From Gammaproteobacteria bacterium (lineage in GTDB: Bacteria; Pseudomonadota; Gammaproteobacteria; Steroidobacterales; Steroidobacteraceae), in contig RGYP01000010.1 of the NCBI GenBank assembly GCA_010031985.1, positions 1 through 19,118 on the forward strand: a stretch of DNA of 19,118 nt, read 5' to 3'. Position numbers and translations under genes: made by a program. A model generated the notes under the pieces. The model ran no database searches. It was not told the origin of the DNA and was given only the letters and a program-made list of their open reading frames with translations. How positions within the stretch are numbered: position 1 is the stretch's first letter; each line of letters opens with the position of its first letter. Positions 10,056-16,607 of the stretch are shown piece after piece.

Positions 10056-11104
10056 AGCTGAGGCGTCGCGACACCGAAGTATTCAGCCTGTCGTTCCTCG
10101 ACGTCATTTGCTGCGGTTTCGGCGCCATCATCCTGCTACTCGTGCTGTCCGAGTTCGGTCAACCGATCGTGATCGAACGCTCGCGCCAAGATCTCGAATC
10201 GCAGATCAAGAAATTGCAGGAAGAGTTGTTCGTCATCCGGGGCGAGAGCGAGCGTCTCGAGCGTGAGCTCAAGGGGCGTGTCGATAGGTTGGTGCGCGAG
10301 CGGCAGAACCTTGCGAAGGTGGCCGGAGATTTCTCGAGCATTCGCGGGCAGTTCGATGCATCGCGACAGGACGCGGCCGTGAGCAACATTCTCGAAAACG
10401 AATTGCTCTCGGCCTATCAGGAACTCGAAGCGGAGAACAAAAAGCTGATGCAAGCTTCGCGAACCCGCAAGCGCATCACCACCCAGGCGGTCGGCGGTAT
10501 CCCGGTCGACAGTGATTACGTGATCTTTCTCATCGACACCTCGGGCAGCATGCAGGGGGGGCATTGGGAGACGGCCATCGAGGTGATGCGCGAAATCCTC
10601 GACATCTATCCGCGCCTGAAGGGGGTCCAGATCGTCGATGACAACGGCCGTGAACTGTTCGGTGGCACACGCGGACGCTGGCTGACCGACTCACCTGGCC
10701 TGCGCACCGATATCGTGCAGCGGATGCGAAACTGGCGATCTTTCAGCGATTCGAGCCCAGCCGACGGCATCGAACTCGCGATCAAAAACTATTGGTCGGC
10801 GGATAAAAGAATCAGCATCTACGTGCTCGGGGACGAGTTCACCGGCGAATCCATCCAGGGGGCGCTCGATGCCGTCGATCGTATCAATCGCCCCGACTCG
10901 AGCGGCCGCCGTCGGGTTCGTATCCACGCCGTCGGTTTTCCGGAGGCGCCCGGAATGACACCGTTTACAAACATCCGCTTCTCGGCCCTAATGAGGGTGA
11001 TGTGCGAGCGCAACGACGGGACGTTCGTCGGACTGACCAACACCAAGAGTTGCGCTTTCAGCATGAACGTCGGAGGCATCACGACATGCGTCGGTGGAAA
11101 CTAG
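10052..11104 (+). CDS. Second VWA-domain protein with TolR/ExbD-like N-terminal membrane helix, 350 aa
   Basis: Paralogue of the preceding gene. It has the same plan: basic start (KLRRRDTE), SLSFLDVICCGFGA at 12-25 with Asp17, one membrane helix (to about 34), a coiled coil (about 42-133) and a VWA domain (about 154-335). The metal site has DTSGS at 162-166, a Ser-rich stretch where the Thr is expected (SDSSPADG, about 232-239), and Asp261 in VLGDEF. The second half differs from its neighbour and carries Cys318, Cys334 and Cys346 near the end, which could form disulfides in the periplasm. The start overlaps the preceding stop as ATGA, and the end overlaps the next lipoprotein gene by 19 nt. 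The near-identical first 20 or so residues show the pair arose by duplication, or is held to the same membrane partner, while the VWA domains diverged to bind different ligands (inference). Confidence 0.93.
   Translation: MKLRRRDTEVFSLSFLDVICCGFGAIILLLVLSEFGQPIVIERSRQDLESQIKKLQEELFVIRGESERLERELKGRVDRLVRERQNLAKVAGDFSSIRGQFDASRQDAAVSNILENELLSAYQELEAENKKLMQASRTRKRITTQAVGGIPVDSDYVIFLIDTSGSMQGGHWETAIEVMREILDIYPRLKGVQIVDDNGRELFGGTRGRWLTDSPGLRTDIVQRMRNWRSFSDSSPADGIELAIKNYWSADKRISIYVLGDEFTGESIQGALDAVDRINRPDSSGRRRVRIHAVGFPEAPGMTPFTNIRFSALMRVMCERNDGTFVGLTNTKSCAFSMNVGGITTCVGGN
10076..10134 (+). repeat. Conserved 59-bp segment, copy 2 (membrane-helix motif of second VWA gene)
   Basis: Partner of 8979-9037, in the same reading frame and at the same place in the protein. 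The genes diverge quickly on the 3' side. Confidence 0.85.
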
Positions 11105-11811
11105 CAAGCATCGTGCTCGGATTGGCATCGCTGGCCGGTTGCGGCGGTGTGCAGATCGCACCGGACCCCGATCTGCCCAAGGCTCTCGTCGAGTCGGTAC
11201 CGGCAAAGATTGGGTTGCTCATGACGGCCGAGCAGCGCAACTACACCCACTCAGAGACCCGCAGCGGCGTCTCCTGGATCGTAGAACTCGGCGCGGCGCA
11301 GCAGGAGCTTGCTCGTACCGTACTTGGGGCGACGTTTCGTGAAGTGAACGAATTCTCTGATCTCGACGCGGCGCGCGCTACGCAGGGCTTGCAGGCCGTG
11401 TTCGAGCCGAAGATCGAGCAGTATTCTTTCGCGACGGCTCAAGAGACGGGTGGCGCGTACGTCGCAGTCACGATCCGCTATCGCATCGACGTATTTTCGC
11501 CTAATGGCGAGCGCTACGATTCTTTGACGCTGACGGGATACGGCACCGCTCTGGCCGATGGTCTGAGCACCGGGGCACCCATGGACGAAGCTACCAAGGC
11601 GGCGATGCGCGATGCAGCATCGCGGTTTCTGGTGCAGTTCCCGGCTACCGAGGCTGCCAAAGTTTTGACCGAAGGCAAGCGACTCGAGGTCAGTACTGCC
11701 GACGCCATGCGCGCCCTCGCAGCCAGCGGGCTGCGCATCGAGGCGCTGCCTATCAGGGTGTCGCGGCGGGTGGATCCGAACTGGAAGCCTGGGGCGAGCG
11801 CTGGATTCTGA
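11086..11811 (+). CDS. Predicted lipoprotein, 241 aa, function unknown
   Basis: The ATG at 11086, preceded by GGAGG at 11072-11076, gives a clean lipoprotein signal: MRRWK, a hydrophobic core and the lipobox SLAG-Cys19 followed by Gly, so outer-membrane sorting is expected. The mature part is a mixed alpha/beta protein without repeats. Its middle (about 120-170) alternates as VAVTIRYRIDVFSPNGE, then SLTLTGYGTAL, suggesting a beta sheet, followed by a helical segment. I recognise no family. It overlaps the second VWA gene by 19 nt and appears to be the last gene of the operon. Its final 59 bp overlap the convergent TPR gene on the other strand. Together with the lipoprotein near the start of the operon, it may link the inner-membrane VWA/channel complex to the outer membrane (inference). 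Confidence 0.85.
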   Translation: MRRWKLASIVLGLASLAGCGGVQIAPDPDLPKALVESVPAKIGLLMTAEQRNYTHSETRSGVSWIVELGAAQQELARTVLGATFREVNEFSDLDAARATQGLQAVFEPKIEQYSFATAQETGGAYVAVTIRYRIDVFSPNGERYDSLTLTGYGTALADGLSTGAPMDEATKAAMRDAASRFLVQFPATEAAKVLTEGKRLEVSTADAMRALAASGLRIEALPIRVSRRVDPNWKPGASAGF

Positions 11812-13171
11812 CCATCAGTTGCTCGCGCAGCACGACCCCTTCGGTCTCGGCGGGTTCACCGTCGACGATCCGCGGCGCGAAGCGGGTCTTGCGCGCCGCG
11901 AGCATCGCCGCCTTGGTGCTATTTTCTGGTGCGGCGGTATTCGCGACGACGACATCCAGCACTTTGCCGTCCTTACCGACTTTTAGCCGCATCTCGACAT
12001 CCTTGACGGCGTAATCGTCGGAGTTCTGCACCCGCATGCGTGATGCCGAGGCCGAAGGGGCGCGGTAGACGAGCACACGGGGCGATTCGAGCAAGGCCCG
12101 CAGTTGCGGCGTACCGGTCGCCACGGCCGCGTTTGACAGCGCTTTCCAGCTATCGCCGTACGAGGCGTAGGCCCGTCCCAGATTGCCGCTGATCAAATAC
12201 CAGTCGCCGATCTGCGCATGCAGTTCGCCGAGCTGACGCAAATCGACCGGCTTGCTGCGGTTGACCACGTCGAGCGCAAAGCTGAGCGCACGCAACCCTT
12301 CCGCGTTGAGTCGAGCCTGGTTGGCGTTGTTGACGAACGGATCGCCACCATCGTTGAGCTCGAAGGCGGGTTGGGCTTCGACTTCGGGACCGTAGATGGC
12401 TTCGAGCAACCACGTTCGTGCGAGACCGCGCAGTGCGGGCACCCCGACGACGGGCTTTTCCGCCGAGAGTTCCTCGGCAAGCTGCAGCGCCCGCGCGTGC
12501 AGACCGCGCGCCGTGGCGTAGCGACCCACCGACTCGAAGAAACGCGCATAGCGATCGAGGGGTTCGACGAGCCGCAGATCGCGCTTGCCGAAGTTCGTTT
12601 CGGCGATGCGGAATGCGTACTGGTGCTCGCGCTCGGCCTCGGCTTTTGCGCCCATCTTTTCATAGGCCTCGATCAGCGCATCAACAGCATCGAGTTGATC
12701 GGCGTTGTAGAGCCCATCGAGGTTGCGTGACAGATCGACCGCGCGCTTGAGTGCCGTGGCCGCGTCTGCGGGTCGATTGCTCGCGAGCCAGGTTTCACCG
12801 AGACCCTGCAACGGCCGGATCAGCAGGCGATCGGCCCCCGAGACCTGTCCCTCGATCAGCGCGATCGCCCGTTGATAGTTCGCTTCGGCCGCGGCGAAGT
12901 TGCCGCGGCGAAACTGCACGGTACCTAGATTGGTGAGGGGGTTGACGAGTTCGCGTGAATCTTTGCCGCGTTGCGCCTCGGTGATCGAGACGAGTTCCTC
13001 GGCGCGTTGGCCGGCCGTCGCCAGATCGTTGGCCTCCAGCGCCGACTTGAACCGGGCAAAGATTTGCAGCGGCTCGCTGGGCGCAGTGTCGGCGGCGAGC
13101 AGAGCGCTCGGAAAACCGCCGAGCGCGATGACCGTCAGCGCCGCTCGAAGAGGTAGTGTGAGACCAGCCAT
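11753..13171 (-). CDS. Exported TPR protein with C-terminal TonB-C-like domain, 472 aa
   Basis: The start at 13171 gives a Sec signal peptide (MAGLTLPLRA, hydrophobic core, SALLAAD with cleavage near residue 26-27). It has a plausible Shine-Dalgarno GAGGCGGA at 13177-13184. The frame is open further upstream inside the methyltransferase gene, but that part is a shadow. Several helix-pair repeats typical of TPR follow: NPLTNLGTVQFRRGNFAAAE, RPLQGLGETWLASNRPADAA, and more to about 340. Residues about 392-455 resemble the TonB C-terminal domain: VEMRLKVGKDGKVLDVVV, then AARKTRFAPR. No proline-rich TonB linker and no N-terminal anchor of TonB type are present, so it is not a classical energy transducer. 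It is probably a soluble periplasmic protein with a TonB-C fold used for binding. Its start overlaps the methyltransferase gene by 37 nt, which suggests coupling. Its 3' end overlaps the convergent lipoprotein gene. Confidence 0.88.
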   Translation of the reverse strand: MAGLTLPLRAALTVIALGGFPSALLAADTAPSEPLQIFARFKSALEANDLATAGQRAEELVSITEAQRGKDSRELVNPLTNLGTVQFRRGNFAAAEANYQRAIALIEGQVSGADRLLIRPLQGLGETWLASNRPADAATALKRAVDLSRNLDGLYNADQLDAVDALIEAYEKMGAKAEAEREHQYAFRIAETNFGKRDLRLVEPLDRYARFFESVGRYATARGLHARALQLAEELSAEKPVVGVPALRGLARTWLLEAIYGPEVEAQPAFELNDGGDPFVNNANQARLNAEGLRALSFALDVVNRSKPVDLRQLGELHAQIGDWYLISGNLGRAYASYGDSWKALSNAAVATGTPQLRALLESPRVLVYRAPSASASRMRVQNSDDYAVKDVEMRLKVGKDGKVLDVVVANTAAPENSTKAAMLAARKTRFAPRIVDGEPAETEGVVLREQLMVRIQRSPQASSSDPPAATP

Positions 13172-14205
13172 TCGCGTCCGCCTCGATAGCCAAAGAGTTC
13201 CGCACACGACATGAAGAAAATTCGCCAGTACACCCACCACTTGAGGGCCTGATCGTCGCCGTAGGCATGACCCAGCACGGGCATGAGTTCTTCGCGGCGT
13301 GCATCCATCTTTTGCAACCACGCCTCCGAGGTGAGTTGATAATGCCGACCGTCGACCTGCCAGTGATCTGCCAAACGAAGATGGCGCTGGAAGTAATGGA
13401 GCAAATCGTCGCTCGGCATGATGCCGCCAGTGAAGAAGTATTTGGCCATCCAGTCGGTATCGTCCCGCACTTCGAAGGTGTAAGCGAATCGATGGTGGGT
13501 GAAGATATGCACGAAGAGCGTGGCTTCCGGCGTCATCCAACCGGCAATGCGGGCCAGCAGTGACTCGTAGTTGCGCATGTGTTCGAACATTTCGACTGAG
13601 ACGACTCGGTCGAAGCGAATCTCGGGGCCAAAGTGAAGCTGGTTGACGTCGCAGGTGATGATTTCGAGATTTTTGAGGCCGCGTTCCTTGGCGCGCGCGT
13701 CGATGAACAGCTTTTGAGTACGCGAGTTGGAGATGCCGGTGACGCGCGATTCCGGGTAATGCTCGGCCATCCACAACGATAGTGAGCCCCAACCGCAACC
13801 GAGCTCGAGGATGCGCTCGCCGTTGCGCAACCGAGCGCGCTCGCAGGTCAGCGCGAGCATCCGCGCTTCGGCAGCATCGAGATTGGCCGCGGCTCGCTCG
13901 ATGTTGAAGTCGTCGTAGTAGCAGCTGCTGTATTTCAGATGCTTGCCGAGCGTCTGCAAATAAAAAGCCGTCGGCACTTCGTAGTGCTGCTGATTGGCTT
14001 CTGCGGTGTGGATGGCGATCGGACTTTCGCGCAGACGCCGCACCATCTCCATGAGGTGGGCCTGCTGGACTTCCGGATCGCCCTTGTCTTCTTCCCGAAG
14101 ACGCTGCGCCAGCAGCGCGCGTATTCGTCGACGGATCAGCCAGTCGGGGATGCGGTCTTCTTCGAGCAGACGCATTTCGAGAGGCAACGTAGCGGTGTCG
14201 GTCAT
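13135..14205 (-). CDS. Cyclopropane-fatty-acyl-phospholipid-synthase-family SAM methyltransferase, 356 aa
   Basis: The family transfers a methylene or methyl group from S-adenosylmethionine to unsaturated acyl chains of membrane phospholipids. Visible marks are NQQHYEVPTAFY (71-82) and YSSCYYDD (92-99, with Cys95 at the position of the active-site Cys), the SAM-binding loop LELGCGWGSL (133-142), VTGISNS (155-161), VVSVEMFEHM (201-210) and FVHIFTHH (231-238). The length is near the family's shorter members (about 350 against 382 in Escherichia coli Cfa), and the N-terminal lipid-binding domain looks shortened. The exact product (cyclopropane or methyl-branched acid) cannot be read from the sequence. 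It lies 10 nt downstream of the DUF2062 gene and overlaps the TPR gene by 37 nt. Neighbouring small membrane proteins fit a lipid-modification cluster. Confidence 0.9.
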   Translation of the reverse strand: MTDTATLPLEMRLLEEDRIPDWLIRRRIRALLAQRLREEDKGDPEVQQAHLMEMVRRLRESPIAIHTAEANQQHYEVPTAFYLQTLGKHLKYSSCYYDDFNIERAAANLDAAEARMLALTCERARLRNGERILELGCGWGSLSLWMAEHYPESRVTGISNSRTQKLFIDARAKERGLKNLEIITCDVNQLHFGPEIRFDRVVSVEMFEHMRNYESLLARIAGWMTPEATLFVHIFTHHRFAYTFEVRDDTDWMAKYFFTGGIMPSDDLLHYFQRHLRLADHWQVDGRHYQLTSEAWLQKMDARREELMPVLGHAYGDDQALKWWVYWRIFFMSCAELFGYRGGREWLVSHYLFERR

Positions 14206-14215
14206 GGTGGCGGCT

Positions 14216-14695
14216 TCAGTTCGGTGGCGCAGTTTTGAGGCGCTGCAGCGCGCGCTCGAGGACGGGAATCAGCAGCCGATAGAGTACATAAATTGCCGCT
14301 GGACCGATAAGCATCCAACCGATCGATGCGTGGATGATGGCATCCCACAGCGTGACGATGGCTTGAAGCACGCCTTGAGCCATGATTTGCATGCCGGCTT
14401 CGATGGTCAGAGGCTGGGCCTCTGCGCCGACCAGCCACTCGCCCAGCCGCATGAAGGGGATGATCATGGCCAGTTGCAGCGGGCCGATGAGCCAGCTGAC
14501 GAGCTGAATGGCCGCCAAATTCAGTCTCAACCCGAGCGCGAGCAGCGTCAGCACGGGCGTCGACACGCCGAGTACCGGGAACATGCCGATCCCCGCGCCC
14601 AGCGCGAGACACAGGGCGAGTTGGCGCGGCGCCAACCCCTGCTGCAACAGGGCGAGTATCGGGTCGACGACATGGCGCCGGATGGGTGCGAGCAT
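14216..14695 (-). CDS. DUF2062 membrane protein, 159 aa
   Basis: A small protein with three or four membrane segments (about 25-43, 45-75, 105-118, 125-145). The pattern LALGAGIGMFPVLGVSTPVL, then LRLNLAAIQLVSWLIGPLQL, then a Met/Ile-rich helix, matches DUF2062, a family of small integral membrane proteins often found near glycosyltransferase or lipid genes. No biochemical role is established. It is 12 nt from the upstream membrane-protein gene and 10 nt from the methyltransferase gene, so it is almost certainly co-transcribed with both. Confidence 0.8.
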   Translation of the reverse strand: MLAPIRRHVVDPILALLQQGLAPRQLALCLALGAGIGMFPVLGVSTPVLTLLALGLRLNLAAIQLVSWLIGPLQLAMIIPFMRLGEWLVGAEAQPLTIEAGMQIMAQGVLQAIVTLWDAIIHASIGWMLIGPAAIYVLYRLLIPVLERALQRLKTAPPN

Positions 14696-14707
14696 GGCGA
14701 TGAAGAA

Positions 14708-15052
14708 TCAGGCGGGACGACGCAGCAGGATGGTCGCAACGGGTTCGTCACGACCCAGTCGCGACAGCTGGATCAAGACGTAGGCGGCCATCGCCATGTT
14801 GCCGAGCAGCATGATCGCCACGAACCAGGCGATGCGAGGTAGCCAACGAATTTCTTTGTAGAACACCCAGACGTAAAAGGTCAGGAACCCGTAATAGGCA
14901 TCGATCAAGGTGGCGATGGTCCACCAGTTGTCGGGTTGACGGATCAGACCCTGCCAATCGAGCACCGACTGCTGAAAGCTGGCGAAGGTGGTGTAGCAAA
15001 ACAGCGAAATCAGAATGAAACCGAACAGGATCTGCAGAACGGGCTTGTTCAT
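14708..15052 (-). CDS. Small membrane protein, DUF1475-like, 114 aa
   Basis: Three predicted membrane helices (about 7-25, 45-64 and 72-94) separated by short loops. The segment DNWWTIATLIDAYYGFLTFYVWVFYKE is typical of the DUF1475 family as I remember it, so I give that name with moderate confidence. The C-terminal tail is basic and cytoplasmic (LRRPA). It has no catalytic motif. It sits 16 nt after the VanZ-like gene and 12 nt before DUF2062. In other proteobacteria such small membrane proteins accompany cyclopropane-synthase-type genes, which fits the order seen here. Confidence 0.75.
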   Translation of the reverse strand: MNKPVLQILFGFILISLFCYTTFASFQQSVLDWQGLIRQPDNWWTIATLIDAYYGFLTFYVWVFYKEIRWLPRIAWFVAIMLLGNMAMAAYVLIQLSRLGRDEPVATILLRRPA

Positions 15053-15068
15053 GGAACTCTCCGACGGT

Positions 15069-16238
15069 TCAGGTGCGCAGGTCGAGGCGCGCCGTACCTT
15101 GGGCGAGCGCAGCGCCGATCAGCAAGGCCGCGATGTCCGTGGTGTCGGGCTGGCGACCTGGAACCCATTGTTGCAGGAACTCGGTAACGATGGCGACCAG
15201 CAGCGCGAGCGGCAAGGGTGGAACGCGGCGGGTACCACCATGCAAGGCGAGCCACGCGAGCCCGATGCCGAAGAAAAGTCGCTCGAGGAGGGGTAGTGCT
15301 CCGGGATCGACGATACCCCCGGCGAGCTCGGCAAAAGGCAGCCAAACGAAAGTCGATACGGCGTTCGGATCGATAGTGCGCGGATCGGTCGCGCTCGGGT
15401 CAGGCCATGTGCCGCTCGCCAGCAAGGCGATGCAGACCAGTATGAATACGGTCGATTCCCAGCGTCGCGGGTCGAAGCGGCGAAGTACTGCGATCACGGG
15501 TAGCGCAAGAGCCAGACCCAGCGCCTCGGCGGGAATCAGGTGTTGGCCCACGAACAGTACGCGCGCTGCAGCCGAGACGCTGAACAGCAGCAGCAGGGCA
15601 GACCAAAAATAGGGTCTGCGCAGCAGCGCGTTCAGCAGTGCACCCAGCAAGAGATAACAACCGAAATAAGCGATCAGTTGGCCGGGTGACAGGGCCATTG
15701 CCAGGCTTTCTTGAAGCGCCGCTTCGATGCGACCGGGACGCAGTCGTGGCACGAAGGGTGCAAGGTGAGCGATCAACCACAGCGCCACGAGCAGCGCAGG
15801 TGCAGGTCCGATGGCCAGACGCTGTAATCGACGAGAGAGTGGTCGTAACGGCAGAGCCGAGTAGAGTGCGGCGATCAGGGTGCCGGCGGCGGCACTGACG
15901 ATGTTGAGCGCCCAATCGGCCAAACTCGGGTCGCGGGCGGGGAGCGCATGCTGGACGACTTCGATCGCGAAAGAAAGCAGTCCGGCACCGATGATCGGCC
16001 AAAGAATACGCGTCAAAAATCGGCCGGCCTTTTCCAGCGCCATCGACCCGAGTAGACCGAACGGCACGTAGAGCAGCAGATTCACCATGGCGTCGCGTTG
16101 CGAAGGCTCGCGCCATTCCCGCAATTTCGGCAAACCTGTCATGACGGCGTTGAACAAACGGCGCGGATCACCCTCGAAGGGGTAAAGCGATGAGCTCGCG
16201 ATCAAGGCCACCCAGGCACCGAGCAGCCACAGCGACAT
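15069..16238 (-). CDS. VanZ-like multi-pass membrane protein, 389 aa
   Basis: About ten hydrophobic segments. Two parts carry the VanZ pattern: near the N-terminus, DAMVNLLLYVPFGLLGSMAL followed by EVVQHALPARDPSLADWALN; and at the C-terminus, TEFLQQWVPGRQPDTTDIAA. The protein therefore looks like a two-lobed VanZ-type protein, about twice the length of VanZ itself. VanZ lowers sensitivity to teicoplanin in enterococci, but most bacterial members are uncharacterised envelope proteins, so resistance should not be assumed. The start is uncertain. The ATG at 16238 begins directly before the first membrane helix. A GTG at 16298 would add 20 residues and overlap the stop of the zinc-ribbon gene as GTGA. 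Confidence 0.8.
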   Translation of the reverse strand: MSLWLLGAWVALIASSSLYPFEGDPRRLFNAVMTGLPKLREWREPSQRDAMVNLLLYVPFGLLGSMALEKAGRFLTRILWPIIGAGLLSFAIEVVQHALPARDPSLADWALNIVSAAAGTLIAALYSALPLRPLSRRLQRLAIGPAPALLVALWLIAHLAPFVPRLRPGRIEAALQESLAMALSPGQLIAYFGCYLLLGALLNALLRRPYFWSALLLLFSVSAAARVLFVGQHLIPAEALGLALALPVIAVLRRFDPRRWESTVFILVCIALLASGTWPDPSATDPRTIDPNAVSTFVWLPFAELAGGIVDPGALPLLERLFFGIGLAWLALHGGTRRVPPLPLALLVAIVTEFLQQWVPGRQPDTTDIAALLIGAALAQGTARLDLRT

Positions 16239-16294
16239 CCGCCGTACCGCAAGATCCTGCGGCCCGAGACGTAACGAGGTGTGGTCGGACCGCG

Positions 16295-16603
16295 TCACTT
16301 CCTGCCGAACAGACGTTCGAGTTCCGCCCGCGCCGCATCGACGGCGGCGCCGTCGGCCGGCTTCCACGCACCGGCCCGTGGCTTGAAGTGATCGCAGAAG
16401 TTGGCGCGCTCTTTGTCGCGCACCTCTTCGGCAGTAGGTTCGCGACAGTGTTTGGCGAGCCTCGGCTCGTAGTCGATGCAGAGCTTGCAAACGTGCAACT
16501 CGGCGCGGCACTGCGGACATTCATCGAGACGACGTAGTGGCAAGGACAGCGATGCCAGCGAGGCGCCGCACTTCCAGCAACTGAGATCGTGAGCCATGCG
16601 CAT
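16295..16603 (-). CDS. Small zinc-ribbon protein, 102 aa
   Basis: Begins with CWKCGASL, then ECPQCRAEL, which together make a four-Cys zinc ribbon. CKLC, KHCREP and NFCDHFKP follow, giving nine Cys in the first 75 or so residues, enough for two metal sites. The C-terminus is a charged helix (AARAELERLFGRK). There is no membrane segment, so it should be cytoplasmic. The family is a conserved hypothetical one; I know no function. Two ATGs are possible (16603 and 16597), giving 102 or 100 residues. The first follows the uvrA stop by 4 nt, so I chose it. The tight spacing suggests cotranslation with uvrA. Confidence 0.8.
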   Translation of the reverse strand: MRMAHDLSCWKCGASLASLSLPLRRLDECPQCRAELHVCKLCIDYEPRLAKHCREPTAEEVRDKERANFCDHFKPRAGAWKPADGAAVDAARAELERLFGRK

Positions 16604-16607
16604 GAGG

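Noticed and set aside
11794..11826. Inverted repeat GCGAGC / GCTCGC near the convergent gene ends
   Set aside because: The stem is only 6 bp with a loop of about 21 and no T-run follows on either strand. It is not enough to call a terminator.
13994..14842. Open frame of 282 codons on the plus strand, Gln/His/Arg-rich
   Set aside because: Shadow of the methyltransferase, DUF2062 and DUF1475-like genes. Its composition is typical of antisense high-GC sequence.
15069..16238. Calling the VanZ-like gene an antibiotic-resistance determinant
   Set aside because: Most VanZ-like proteins are uncharacterised, there is no other van gene nearby, and Gram-negative bacteria are already shielded from glycopeptides.
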